Shown: in pieces, positions 8,051-16,448 of the stretch
Position numbering within the stretch: the first letter of the stretch is position 1
Layout of the letters: each line of letters begins with the position of its first letter
From: Streptomyces sp. CB01881
GTDB lineage: Bacteria > Actinomycetota > Actinomycetes > Streptomycetales > Streptomycetaceae
Assembly: GCF_002953255.1 (NCBI RefSeq)
Contig: NZ_CP026498.1
Location: 814,559-878,558, forward strand
Direction: 5' to 3'
Length of the DNA: 64,000 nt
Program-made: the position numbers and the translations under genes
The notes under the pieces: generated by a model
What the model was told of the DNA's origin: nothing
The model's database searches: none
What the model saw: the letters and a program-made list of their open reading frames with translations, nothing else

Positions 8051-9478
8051 CTACCGGGTACGCCGCTCCGCCCCGCCCGGTTCCCCGGAGTTCTCGACGT
8101 CCACGTCGTCCACGTCGTAGGAGGAGGTGCCCGCGTCCAGCAGCGGCTCCTCCGTCTTGAGGTGCGCGGGGGCCAGCGCCCGCAGCACGTGGTAGCCGGT
8201 GATGACGACCAGGGTGCCCAGCGCGATGCCGCTGAGGCTGAAGGTGTCGCTGAACTTCAGGGTGACGTTGCCGATGCCGATGATGATGCCCGCGGCGGCC
8301 GGCACCAGGTTCAGCGGGTTGCGCAGGTCCACGTCGGACCGGATCCAGATCTGCGCGCCGAGCAGGCCGATCATGCCGTACAGGATGACGGTGATGCCGC
8401 CGAGCACCCCGCCGGGGATCGCGGCCACGACGGCGCCGAACTTCGGGCAGATGCCGAACAGCAGCGCGAAGCCGGCCGCGGCCCAGTAGGCGGCGGTGGA
8501 GTACACGCGGGTGGCGGCCATGACGCCGATGTTCTCGGAGTACGTGGTGTTCGGCGGGCCTCCGAGCGCGGTCGAGAGCATGGAACCGACGCCGTCCGCG
8601 GAGATCGCGGTACCGAGCTTGTCGTCCAGGGTCCGGCCGGTCATCTCCCCCACGGCCTTGACGTGCCCGGCGTTCTCCGCGACCAGCGCGATCACCACGG
8701 GCAGGGCCACCAGGATCGCGGACCACTGGAAGGAGGGGCCGTGGAAGGCGGGCAGGCCGAGCCAGTCCGCCTTGCCGACGCCCGACAGGTCCAGGCGCCA
8801 GTGGTCGGTGGCCTGTCCGCTCGCGTCCACCGAGTGGATCTTCCCGAAGACCCGGTCGAACAGCCACGAGATCCCGTAGCCGAAGAGCAGCCCGAGGAAG
8901 ATCGCCACGCGCGACCAGAAACCGCGCAGGCACACCACCGCCAGCCCCGTGAACAGCATCACCAGCAGCGCCGTCCACTGGTCCTGCGGCCAGTAGGTCG
9001 AGGCGGTGACGGGCGCGAGGTTGAAGCCGATCAGCATGACGACGGCGCCGGTGACGATCGGCGGCATCGCCGCGTGGATGATCCGAGCCCCGAACCGCTG
9101 GACGGCGAGGCCCACCAGGAACAGTGCCGCACCCACCACGAACACGGCGCCGGTGACCGTCGCACTGGTGCCGCCCTGCGCCCGGATCACCGCGGCCACA
9201 CCGACGAAGGACAGCGAGCAGCCGAGGTAGCTGGGCACCTGACCGCGGGTCGCCAGCAGGAAGATGACGGTCGCGACGCCGGACATCATGATCGCCAGGT
9301 TGGGGTCGAGCCCCATCAGCACGGGCGCCACGAAGCTCGCGCCGAACATGGCCACCACGTGCTGGGCGCCGAGCCCCGCCGTTCGGGGCCAGGAGAGTCG
9401 TTCGTCGGGGCGGACGACCGCTCCCGGTGCGGGCGTCCGCCCGTCACCGTGCAGTTTCCAGCGCACGCCGAGATCCAT
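8051..9478 (-). CDS. Uracil/xanthine permease (NCS2 family)
   Basis: A 475-residue nucleobase:cation symporter of the NCS2 (UraA) family. Motifs include LGAQHVVAMFGASFVAPVLMG at TM1, QVPSYLGCSLSFVGV, AENAGHVKAVGEMTGR (conserved TM8 substrate-binding region with Glu and His) and PNTTYSENIGVMAATRVYS (TM10, NCS2 motif NTTYSEN). About 14 hydrophobic segments. It imports uracil or a related base across the plasma membrane. I use ATG 9478 (MDLGVRW), matching the start typical of streptomycete homologues; an in-frame ATG at 9556 would add 26 polar residues. The purine-rich GAGAAAG lies about 11 nt upstream of 9478. Probably monocistronic. Confidence 0.93.
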   Translation of the reverse strand: MDLGVRWKLHGDGRTPAPGAVVRPDERLSWPRTAGLGAQHVVAMFGASFVAPVLMGLDPNLAIMMSGVATVIFLLATRGQVPSYLGCSLSFVGVAAVIRAQGGTSATVTGAVFVVGAALFLVGLAVQRFGARIIHAAMPPIVTGAVVMLIGFNLAPVTASTYWPQDQWTALLVMLFTGLAVVCLRGFWSRVAIFLGLLFGYGISWLFDRVFGKIHSVDASGQATDHWRLDLSGVGKADWLGLPAFHGPSFQWSAILVALPVVIALVAENAGHVKAVGEMTGRTLDDKLGTAISADGVGSMLSTALGGPPNTTYSENIGVMAATRVYSTAAYWAAAGFALLFGICPKFGAVVAAIPGGVLGGITVILYGMIGLLGAQIWIRSDVDLRNPLNLVPAAAGIIIGIGNVTLKFSDTFSLSGIALGTLVVITGYHVLRALAPAHLKTEEPLLDAGTSSYDVDDVDVENSGEPGGAERRTR

Positions 9479-9680
9479 GGGGGAGATCGCTTTCTCTGTA
9501 CTTCCGGTGGAACCTTCCGCATCATTCTCCGGGCCACCGGATCCTCCGTACGCCACCGCCCCCGGCTCCCGGCCTGCGCACTCACCCGGCGCGGGCGGAG
9601 TGAGGCCGCGTCAGGAGCCGACGGATCCCACGGCGCCGCCCACCGCGGGCAGCAGCGGTGGGCGGCGCCGGGCCGGCATC

Positions 9681-9734
9681 GGCGTCCGACGGTACGGGCG
9701 GGCCGGTGCCGGCCCGCCCGTACCGCCGGACGCC
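9681..9734 (-). terminator. Long hairpin terminator after the ABC membrane gene
   Basis: A 26-bp inverted repeat with one mismatch that can still pair as G-U: left arm 9681-9706, loop TG (9707-9708), right arm 9709-9734. It lies 17 nt beyond the stop of the leftward gene 9751-10317 and ends the sigma factor-ABC transporter transcription unit. Confidence 0.85.
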
Positions 9735-9750
9735 ATGACGCGGCGGCGGA

Positions 9751-10317
9751 CTACCGCCTCGGCCCTGCCACGGCGTACGCCACGGTGCCGGTCGCCAACA
9801 GGGCCCACGCGATCGCGGCGGACGCCGACGTACCGGGGGGAAAGAGCATCCAGTGGACCACCTCTCCCACCGTGCCGTCCGGAACCGGAACGAGGAGTGT
9901 GACCGCGAGCCACGCGGTCGGCAGGGTCCACGCGAACTGGGCTCCGAACAGCGCCGCCCCGAGCGCGGCCAGGCCGACCAGGCCCGCGCTGTCCCGGACG
10001 ACGACCGCGGTGGGGGCGAGCTCCACGCCCACCGTCTGGACGGTCAGCAGGGCCAGGCCGGCGACCGCACCGATCAGCAGCACGTGCGCCGCCCGGCGGG
10101 GCATCCACCGGATCGCCGCCGTCCGCTCCAGCGCGACGTCCCACCCGCCGAGCCCGACCGAGGCGGCCGCCACGTTCGCGGTGAGGACGAGGACCGCCGT
10201 TCCCAGGTCCACCGGGCCAGGGCTGTGCAGGGCCCACAGCGCCAGCGAGACGAGCGCGACCGCGGCGGCCGAGCCGGGCACCTGCCGTGAACGGGCGTAC
10301 AGGGTCAGCCACCTCAT
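9751..10317 (-). CDS. Hydrophobic membrane protein, ABC transporter component
   Basis: A 188-residue membrane protein with about five to six predicted segments and no enzymatic motif. It follows the ABC permease gene with an ATGA overlap (10314-10317), so it is probably a second membrane subunit or accessory protein of the same transporter. I do not recognise a named family. The gene is the last of the unit and is followed by a long hairpin terminator. Confidence 0.8.
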   Translation of the reverse strand: MRWLTLYARSRQVPGSAAAVALVSLALWALHSPGPVDLGTAVLVLTANVAAASVGLGGWDVALERTAAIRWMPRRAAHVLLIGAVAGLALLTVQTVGVELAPTAVVVRDSAGLVGLAALGAALFGAQFAWTLPTAWLAVTLLVPVPDGTVGEVVHWMLFPPGTSASAAIAWALLATGTVAYAVAGPRR

Positions 10318-11714
10318 CGGGACGCCTCCCCCGTCAGCAGCAGACGCTGACCGTGCCGCGAGCAGGAGAAGGTGGCGGCCCGCAGCTGGGCGATCCAGGA
10401 GCGCTGCTCGGCCGGTGACACCGCCATCAGCTTCTGCCAGGCCGCGTCGGCGTCCGCCCAGGTCTTCTGCGAGTACACGTCGGCGCCCTTCTCCTGCAGT
10501 GGTCGGAGCTGGGAGTCGTGGAGGGCCCAGCTCACGGCGATGCTCTGGAGCGCGACGTCCTCGCTTCCCCCGCCCTCCCGGTCGCTGTACCCGTGGCAGT
10601 TCGGAGCCAGCCCCTGGGAGATCAGTGCGCGGGTCAGCACCTCACCCGTCGCATCGGCGAACAACCGTTCGTCGAAGTCGACCAGCACCACGTCGGGGGA
10701 GAGCTCGCGGTCCTCGCCGAGCGCGCGCAGCCTGTTGTCCTCCCGCACCGAGTGCGGTGCCTGCTCGCCCAGGACGTCGCGCAGCACGCGCAGCGCCTCC
10801 GTGCCGCGCAGCGCGAGCTCGGGCAGGCGTGAGCGGTTCGCCTGCGTCACACACACCGGTCCGTCGCAGACCAGGGCGGCGGCGGCCTTGTCGACGACGT
10901 AGGTGTCGCGGGCAGCAGCCGGCAGGACCAGCAGGGCCAGGGCCGCGCCGGCCAGGACGGGGACCACCCCGAGCAGCCGGGCCCGGCGGGTCACCGCCGA
11001 CAGCAGGACGAAGCCGGTGGCGAGCAGGCCGAGCAGCCAGAGCGTCTGGCCGAGGTGCACGCGGCCGGACAGGGTCAGCAGCATCTCCCGCGGCTCCACG
11101 ACCGTCGGGGACAGCTGGGCGAGCCGGTTCGGCGCGATGCCCGACGGCAGTTCCCCGGAACCGTCCTGCCGCAGGAGGAGGCCCGTCATCATGAGGAACA
11201 GCACCACGAGCGTCGGCGGGGTGAGCACGGAGGGCAGGGCCCGCGCGACGCCCATGCCGAACACGGCCCCCGCGACGAGGGCCAGTGCCGCCACGAGCGA
11301 GATCGGCAGCCACCCGAGCGACGTGTAGGTGGTCCGGCCGAGGGCCACCTGGACTCCGCCCACGAGGACCACGAGCCCGAAGCCCGACACCAGCGCGAGC
11401 GCCATCGCACCGGTCGGCAGCGCCGCACGGCGCCAGGCCGGCAGCGGCGTGGTCGTCAGCAGTTCGGCCGTCCGCGAGCGGGACTCGCGCAGCCCGTACA
11501 CCGCCCCCATGCCCACCACGAGCGGCCACCAGAAGGCCAGCAGGTACCGGGTCCACATGGCCATGGCGGTCCACTGGGCCGTCCACCCCGCGGTGCCCTT
11601 CCACCAGATCCCGTCGATCAGGAAGAAGACCGCCAGGCTGCCGCCCAGGACGACGACGCCGGCCCACGGGGCGACGGAGCGCCTCAGTTCGATGCGCAGG
11701 ACACGTCCGTTCAC
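10314..11714 (-). CDS. ABC transporter permease-like protein with extracytoplasmic domain
   Basis: A 466-residue membrane protein. The first 280 residues hold about seven hydrophobic segments arranged like ABC-2-type permeases (MNGRVLRIELRRSVAPW start, then SRSRTAELLTTTPLPAWRRA, an ABC-2-like cytoplasmic coupling element). After the last membrane segment (VVPVLAGAALALLVLPAAA) comes a soluble domain of about 180 residues, probably outside the cell, with conserved-looking Cys residues (LVCDGPVCVT and NCHGYSD). It partners the ATPase encoded just upstream (stop/start ATGA overlap at 11711-11714). The substrate is unknown. Confidence 0.85.
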   Translation of the reverse strand: MNGRVLRIELRRSVAPWAGVVVLGGSLAVFFLIDGIWWKGTAGWTAQWTAMAMWTRYLLAFWWPLVVGMGAVYGLRESRSRTAELLTTTPLPAWRRAALPTGAMALALVSGFGLVVLVGGVQVALGRTTYTSLGWLPISLVAALALVAGAVFGMGVARALPSVLTPPTLVVLFLMMTGLLLRQDGSGELPSGIAPNRLAQLSPTVVEPREMLLTLSGRVHLGQTLWLLGLLATGFVLLSAVTRRARLLGVVPVLAGAALALLVLPAAARDTYVVDKAAAALVCDGPVCVTQANRSRLPELALRGTEALRVLRDVLGEQAPHSVREDNRLRALGEDRELSPDVVLVDFDERLFADATGEVLTRALISQGLAPNCHGYSDREGGGSEDVALQSIAVSWALHDSQLRPLQEKGADVYSQKTWADADAAWQKLMAVSPAEQRSWIAQLRAATFSCSRHGQRLLLTGEASR

Positions 11715-12520
11715 CAGTTGCCTCCCGGACGGACGGAGTCACTGAGCAGCGCCGAGTAGCCGCGCTCCAGCGGGCTGTCGCCCGGGTGCTCGGTCCCGCC
11801 CGCCGCGGCCAGCTGCTCCGGCGTGCCCTGGAAGACGAGGCGGCCGTCGGCGAAGAGCACCACGTCGGAGCAGGCGGCCGCGACGTCCTCGACCAGGTGG
11901 GTGGAGACGACCACGCAGGTGTCCCGGCCCAGTTCCTGCAGCAGTTCGCGGAAGCGCAGCCGCTGCGCCGGGTCCAGGCCGGCCGTCGGCTCGTCCAGCA
12001 GCAGCACCGCGGGATCGTTGACGATGGCCTGGGCGATGCCGGCCCGCCGGACCATGCCGCCGGACAGCGTCTTCATCCGGTGGTCGGCGCGGTCCGCCAG
12101 ACCCACCCGTTCCACGGCCCGCTGGACGGCCGCGGGGACCTCCGCCTTCGGCACCTCCTTCAACCAGGCCATGTACTCGACGAACTCACGCACCGTGAAG
12201 CGCTTGTAGTAGCCGAAGTCCTGCGGCAGGTAGCCGATCCGGCGACGCAGGGCCCGGTGGTCGCCCAGCCCGCCGGCCGCGGTGCCGAGCAGCTCCAGTT
12301 CGCCCTCGGTGGGGCGCAGCACCGTGGCCAGCGTCCGGATCAGGGTGGTCTTGCCGGCTCCGTTGGGCCCCAGGAGGCCGTGGGTGCCGATGCCCAGGGA
12401 GAGGTCGAGCCCGTCGACGGCCATCTTCTTCCGGCCGACGCGGACTCTCAGCCCGGCGGCCCGGATCTCCCAGGCGTAGGTCTTCGGCGCGGTGTCGGCC
12501 ACGCTCGTCTTGAGCGGCAT
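11711..12520 (-). CDS. ABC transporter ATP-binding protein
   Basis: A 269-residue ATPase with Walker A GPNGAGKTT, Q-loop region IGYLPQDFGYYKRF, signature LSGGMVRRAGIAQAI, Walker B VLLLDEPTAGLDP and switch His in VVSTHLVED. The YLPQDFG sequence and the C-terminal GTPEQLAA are typical of the ABC-2/drug and antibiotic exporter branch. ATG 12520 has AAGGGA at suitable spacing. It lies 32 bp after the anti-sigma gene and overlaps the permease gene. It energises the transporter encoded by 10314-11714 and 9751-10317. Confidence 0.95.
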   Translation of the reverse strand: MPLKTSVADTAPKTYAWEIRAAGLRVRVGRKKMAVDGLDLSLGIGTHGLLGPNGAGKTTLIRTLATVLRPTEGELELLGTAAGGLGDHRALRRRIGYLPQDFGYYKRFTVREFVEYMAWLKEVPKAEVPAAVQRAVERVGLADRADHRMKTLSGGMVRRAGIAQAIVNDPAVLLLDEPTAGLDPAQRLRFRELLQELGRDTCVVVSTHLVEDVAAACSDVVLFADGRLVFQGTPEQLAAAGGTEHPGDSPLERGYSALLSDSVRPGGNW

Positions 12521-12552
12521 GCAAAGGTCCCTTCCGAGGGTCGGTGGTGGTT

Positions 12553-13398
12553 TCACAGCGTTGAGTACGCGTTCCTGCGGACGATCACGGCGCCGGTGCC
12601 GAGTGCGAGGAGCACTCCCCACACGGGCAGCCGGTCCGACTCCAGGACGAGCTCCAGGGCGAGGGGGACACGGCCGGTGGCCCAGGCGGGTGTCACGACG
12701 ACGACGCCCCACGCGACCGCCAGCCCGATGGCGGCGCGGGTCACACCGACCACGCTGCCCAGCGCCAGGGCGGTGGAGGTGAAGGCCAGGGAGGGCAGCA
12801 ACCACTGCGCGGCCGTCATGGTCCCGGTCAGCCATCCCCCCACCAGGAGCGCCGGCAGGACCACCGCGAGGACCGCCGTGGTGCGCCGGAGGAGCAGGGG
12901 CAGGCCGGACCGGGCGGTCGAGGCCGTCAGTTCGTACGCCGGGTCCAGGCTGCGCGACCACGACGCGGCGACACCGCACAGCGGCAGCACGGGCGCGATC
13001 GCCACCAGGGGGGACGCGCCGCCGAAGAACGGCGGCGACGCGACCGCGTCCAGCAGCAGCGCCGCCAGGGTGACGACGCCGGTCATGGCCAGCCAGGGGG
13101 CCATGACCGGCGTCAGCCAGGTCGAGACCCACCTCGGGCGGTACCGCCGCGAGGGCGCCCTGACGGCCGCGTCCAGCTGCGGTTCCAGACCGGCCCGGAC
13201 GGTGCCGAGGAGCGCGGTGAGGTCGGGAGCCTCCGTGGCCACGGAGGCTGCCAGGTGGCTCCGGCACGGCGCGCACGTCTCCAGGTGGGCCTCCAGCGCC
13301 CACACCGTGTCCGTGGCCATCGTCGCGTCACCACGTGCGTAGTCGTCGATCAGCCGCTTCGACGGGTGTTCCCCGCTCCTGACGATCCGCTCGCTCAT
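12553..13398 (-). CDS. Zinc-finger anti-sigma factor fused to a six-helix membrane domain
   Basis: A 281-residue protein. The N-terminal 60 residues form a zf-HC2 anti-sigma domain with the zinc motif H38-x3-C42-x2-C45 (AHLETCAPC). The rest contains about six transmembrane segments, whereas classical RsrA/RskA-type anti-sigma factors have none or one. It presumably binds and inhibits the ECF sigma factor encoded just upstream. Membrane location next to an ABC transporter suggests that transport or cell-envelope state releases the sigma factor (inference). ATG 13398 follows GAGGTG and overlaps the stop of a 26-codon ORF. It may also act as an ABC membrane subunit. Confidence 0.82.
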   Translation of the reverse strand: MSERIVRSGEHPSKRLIDDYARGDATMATDTVWALEAHLETCAPCRSHLAASVATEAPDLTALLGTVRAGLEPQLDAAVRAPSRRYRPRWVSTWLTPVMAPWLAMTGVVTLAALLLDAVASPPFFGGASPLVAIAPVLPLCGVAASWSRSLDPAYELTASTARSGLPLLLRRTTAVLAVVLPALLVGGWLTGTMTAAQWLLPSLAFTSTALALGSVVGVTRAAIGLAVAWGVVVVTPAWATGRVPLALELVLESDRLPVWGVLLALGTGAVIVRRNAYSTL

Positions 13399-13475
13399 GC
13401 GCCCACCTCGCTTCGCTCGGCAGACGCTTCGCTCAACGCGCACCTCTTGATGACTCTCTCGCTCCGCTCGCTCAT
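13395..13475 (-). CDS. 26-codon ORF between sigma and anti-sigma genes
   Basis: ATG at 13475 overlaps the sigma factor stop by ATGA, and its own TGA overlaps the anti-sigma ATG by ATGA, so an unbroken coupled chain exists. The predicted peptide is 26 residues, polar and rich in Ser, Glu and Arg, and it begins MSERSERVIK. The anti-sigma protein begins MSERIV, and the DNA around both starts repeats GAGCGAGCGGA. It may be a translated coupling peptide, or simply a duplicated start region. No function is claimed. Confidence 0.4.
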   Translation of the reverse strand: MSERSERVIKRCALSEASAERSEVGA

Positions 13476-14089
13476 GCCAGCGCCTCCCGCATCGCGATCC
13501 GGGCCCGGCGGGCGCGGGTCTTGACCGTGCCTTCGGGCAGTCTGAGCAGGACGGCGGTCTCCCGGACGGAGAGCCCGTCGAGCACCGTCGCCTGCAGTAC
13601 CTCGCGGAGTTCCGGGGCCAGTCGCCGCAGGGCGTCGCCGACGTCGCCGCCGACGGTCCCGGCGAGTGCCTCCTCCTCCGCCGCGGGCACCACGGCCCGC
13701 TCGGCGGCGGCGACCGGCGGTTCGGCGTGGTGGGCGCGGCGCCGGAACGCGTCGACGAGGCGGCGCGCCGCGATCGTCCACAGCCACCCGACGGCCGTCC
13801 CGCCGACCGCGCTCCCGGCGAACGCGTCGGCCGCGCGCCACACCGCCAGATAGGTCTCCTGCATGACCTCGGCGACGATCTGCTCGTCCGCGCAGCGGCG
13901 GCGCAACCGCACCGCCAGCCACGGCGACGTGCGCCGGTACAACTCGTCGAACGCCCCTCGGTCGCCCCTGGCCACGAGCTTGACGAGGCGTTCCTCGTCC
14001 AGCTCGTCCAGTGCTCTCCTGCGTGATCTCACACCAGCCAGACGCCCGATGCGGCGCGCAGGTTCTTCATCCGCCGTGACCTGCGTCAC
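13472..14089 (-). CDS. ECF RNA polymerase sigma factor
   Basis: A 205-residue sigma-70-family protein of the extracytoplasmic function type. Region 2 is visible as LVKLVARGDRGAFDELYRR through EVMQETYLAVWRAADAF and VGWLWTIAARRLVDAFRRR. Region 4 is LAPELREVLQATVLDGLSVRETAVLLRLPEGTVKTRARRAR. It directs transcription of a stress regulon and very probably its own operon with the anti-sigma factor downstream. The start is uncertain: GTG 14089 is used; GTG 14032 would give 186 residues and keeps all conserved regions. Confidence 0.9.
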   Translation of the reverse strand: MTQVTADEEPARRIGRLAGVRSRRRALDELDEERLVKLVARGDRGAFDELYRRTSPWLAVRLRRRCADEQIVAEVMQETYLAVWRAADAFAGSAVGGTAVGWLWTIAARRLVDAFRRRAHHAEPPVAAAERAVVPAAEEEALAGTVGGDVGDALRRLAPELREVLQATVLDGLSVRETAVLLRLPEGTVKTRARRARIAMREALA

Positions 14090-14273
14090 AGTCGCCGACC
14101 CCGGCCGGCGGCCCCGGGGCCGACCCCGCGGCAGGTGCCGGGGAGTCGGGGCTCCCCGATCCTGACGCCCACCGGACCACGGCCGCCCGCGGGCGGGGCC
14201 GCAGGTCGCGGCGGGTGCGGTGGCGCCGCCGGCACGCTGGTGGGGGCGGGGCCCGATCCAGGAAGCTGGTGGC
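14090..14273. promoter_or_regulatory. Divergent promoter region, sigma factor versus TetR gene
   Basis: A 184-bp spacer between the start codons of the leftward ECF sigma gene and the rightward TetR gene. Both promoters must be here, but no convincing -10/-35 pair could be picked out by eye; the region is very GC-rich. Confidence 0.35.
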
Positions 14274-14930
14274 ATGCGAAACGATCACGTCGACACCGGG
14301 CCGGACACGCCGGAGCAGTCCGCCGCGGCCCCGGGGTACCGCCGTTCGGCCGGCTCCCCGCGCGGGCAGGCGCGCCGGCAGGAGCTGTTGGAGCTGGTCA
14401 CCGCCGACATCGCCGAGCAGGGCCTGGTCGGCTTCTCGCTGCGGCGCGCGGCGAAGGCGGCGGGCACGACGCACAAGGTCCTGCTCTACCACTTCCCGAG
14501 CGCGGAGGACCTGTTGCGGGAGGCCGTGGAACGGCTTCGTGCCCGGCGGGTCGACCGCGGGCTCGCGGCGGGGCGGGCCGCGCCGACGAGCCTGGCCGAG
14601 CGGGTACGCGCGATCTGGCCGCTGTTGTCCGGTCCGGACGAGGGGGCGCGCGCCCTGGACCAGGCGCTGGGCCTGGCCATGTACGACCCGGAGCGGCACG
14701 GTTCGCTCGCCCTGGACGCCACGTCCTCGATCCTGCCGGCGCTGCGTGCGCTGTGCCCCGCCGACTGGGAGGAGCGGCGCAGGCAGGAGGTCGCCGAGCT
14801 GATCCTGGCAGCGCTGCGCGGATTGCTCGTGCAACGGCGCATCGGCGGGCCGCAGGACACGGGCGAGGCCGGCCTCGCGGCGCTCCTGCGGATGCTGGAG
14901 CGGGAGGAGGCGGCCGGAGAGAGGGGCTGA
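14274..14930 (+). CDS. TetR family transcriptional regulator
   Basis: A 218-residue regulator. After a polar N-terminal tail, residues about 30-80 form a TetR helix-turn-helix (RQELLELVTADIAEQGLVG, then SLRRAAKAAGTTHKVLLYHF, where the recognition helix ends in the usual LYHFPS). The rest is the helical ligand-binding and dimer domain. The start ATG 14274 has AGGAAG upstream. The hydrolase gene 121 bp downstream has a 14-bp palindrome in its promoter (14986-14999), the likely operator, so this protein probably represses that gene until a small ligand binds. Confidence 0.93.
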   Translation: MRNDHVDTGPDTPEQSAAAPGYRRSAGSPRGQARRQELLELVTADIAEQGLVGFSLRRAAKAAGTTHKVLLYHFPSAEDLLREAVERLRARRVDRGLAAGRAAPTSLAERVRAIWPLLSGPDEGARALDQALGLAMYDPERHGSLALDATSSILPALRALCPADWEERRRQEVAELILAALRGLLVQRRIGGPQDTGEAGLAALLRMLEREEAAGERG

Positions 14931-14981
14931 CCAGGGCGGATCCGGACGACCGGGACCGTGGGCGACGGTGCGGTCGACCAA

Positions 14982-15010
14982 TTGCGAACCATGTGGTTCA
15001 CTTTTTAGGA
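14982..15010 (+). promoter_or_regulatory. Promoter of the hydrolase gene with TetR-type operator in the spacer
   Basis: TTGCGA (14982-14987) and TTAGGA (15005-15010) are separated by exactly 17 bp. The palindrome GAACCATGTGGTTC (14986-14999; arms GAACCA and TGGTTC) overlaps the -35 and fills most of the spacer. This is a typical position for a TetR-family repressor site, and a TetR gene lies immediately upstream. The promoter and its regulator are inferred. Confidence 0.6.
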
Positions 15011-15051
15011 CGGTCCTTCACGGTCGATCCGCTCCGTTCCCGGAGGTCAGC

Positions 15052-16128
15052 ATGAGCACCGATGGCGTCACCCTCCAGCCCGGCCGGCCCACTCCGCCCC
15101 CGCCCCGCGTCGCCGTGCGCCTGCGCAGCGGCCCGGTCGAGCTCGCGGCCTGGCACTATCCGGGCACCACCGGTGCCTGCGTGGTGATGGCCGGGGGCTT
15201 CGCGGTCACGAAGGAGCCGGCGACCGACCGGTTCGCCGCACGCTTCCACGCGGCGGGGCTGAGCGTGCTCGCGTTCGACTACCGGCGCCTGGGCGGGAGC
15301 GGCGGCAGCCCGCGGCAGGTCGTGCGCGTCCGCGAGGCGCTCGACGACTGGAGCGCCGCCGTGGAGCACGCGCGGACGCTTCCCGGCGTCGACGGCGACC
15401 GGATCGCGGCCTGGGGGTTCTCCGCGTCGGCCGGCCACATCTTCGCGCTCGCCGCGCGCGACCGGCGCCTGGCGGCGGCCGTGGCGCAGTCGGCGAACGC
15501 GGGCGGGCCGGCCGCGACGAGCCACGCGATGGCGTTCCAGCACAAGGGCACGGCGCTCCGGGTGCTCGGTCTGGGCCTGCTCGACGCGGCGGGCGGCCTG
15601 GTCGGCCGGGAGCCGCTCCTGATCCCGCTGGGCGGGAGGCCGGGCGAGGTCGCGGCGCTGACCACGCCGGACGTGCCCGACGGCGTGCGCGTGCTGGGCG
15701 CCGAGGCCGGGTACCCGGACTGGCCCCAGGTGGTGGCCGCGCGCTCGGTGCTCACCCTGGGCACCTACCGGCCGGGACGGCACGCGCCGCGCATCGCCTG
15801 CCCGCTGCTCGTGGTCGTGTGCGAGGACGACCACTCGGCGCTGCCGGCCGCGGCCGAGCGCGTCGCCCGCCGGGCCCCGCGCGGCGAACTGGTGCGCCTG
15901 CCCGGAGGTCACTACGCGCCGTTCCTCGCCGCACACGAGCAGGCCGTGGCGGCGCACCTGGACTTCCTCCGCCGCCACCTGCACCTGGCCGACCCGGAGG
16001 AGCCCCGTCGGGCGCGCCCTCGCATCGACGGGACCGTCCCGGCCCGGGCCGTGACCGCCGCGACCGCTCCGACCGCCGTGCAGTGGGAGCATTCCGACGA
16101 TCCGTCAGGCCGAAGGGATGGCCCGTGA
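15052..16128 (+). CDS. Alpha/beta hydrolase, DLH/YcjY-like
   Basis: A 358-residue alpha/beta hydrolase. Nucleophile elbow GFSASAGH (G-x-S-x-x-x-G variant), upstream strand VVMAGGFAVTKEP, acid region VCEDDHSALP and catalytic His in LPGGHYAPF near the C-terminus. The order fits the dienelactone hydrolase/S9-like group that hydrolyses esters or lactones. No signal peptide. A perfect GGAGG lies 6 nt upstream of ATG 15052, and the promoter contains a palindrome likely bound by the adjacent TetR regulator, so expression is probably inducible by a substrate-like compound. The C-terminal 45 residues are low complexity. Confidence 0.9.
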   Translation: MSTDGVTLQPGRPTPPPPRVAVRLRSGPVELAAWHYPGTTGACVVMAGGFAVTKEPATDRFAARFHAAGLSVLAFDYRRLGGSGGSPRQVVRVREALDDWSAAVEHARTLPGVDGDRIAAWGFSASAGHIFALAARDRRLAAAVAQSANAGGPAATSHAMAFQHKGTALRVLGLGLLDAAGGLVGREPLLIPLGGRPGEVAALTTPDVPDGVRVLGAEAGYPDWPQVVAARSVLTLGTYRPGRHAPRIACPLLVVVCEDDHSALPAAAERVARRAPRGELVRLPGGHYAPFLAAHEQAVAAHLDFLRRHLHLADPEEPRRARPRIDGTVPARAVTAATAPTAVQWEHSDDPSGRRDGP

Positions 16129-16157
16129 CGGGGCGGGCCCGACCGGCACCGGCGCGG

Positions 16158-16448
16158 TCAACGGGCCGTTACGTGCAGGACCTCCTTCACGATCGTCCCG
16201 GTGGCGCCCACGACGTGGGCGACGGCCCCGGCCGCCAGGAGCAGGGAGCCGAGCAGGATCCAGCCACCCGGTCCGCTGACTCCCTGGGCCTCCGAGCCGG
16301 CCGACCTCGAATCACGACTCGCCTGCTCCGGTGACCGCAGGAGCTCCTTCATGATGTGTTCCGCCCCGACCACGGCATGGGCGGCTCCGGCCAACGCCAT
16401 GCCGGCGACACCGATGGCCACCCACCCTGCTCGACCGATCTCGTCCAT
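16158..16448 (-). CDS. Small two-helix membrane protein
   Basis: A 96-residue protein with two hydrophobic segments (WVAIGVAGMALAGAAHAVVG near 9-28 and WILLGSLLLAAGAVAHVVGA near 63-82). These look like an internal repeat: each is followed by a similar charged helix (EHIMKELLRSP and GTIVKEVLHVT). Function unknown. It converges on the hydrolase gene 30 bp away. The ribosome-binding site is weak. Confidence 0.65.
   Translation of the reverse strand: MDEIGRAGWVAIGVAGMALAGAAHAVVGAEHIMKELLRSPEQASRDSRSAGSEAQGVSGPGGWILLGSLLLAAGAVAHVVGATGTIVKEVLHVTAR

Noticed and set aside
7853..11194. A 1113-codon plus-strand ORF
   Set aside because: Antisense to the uracil permease and ABC genes; no domain, no proper start context.
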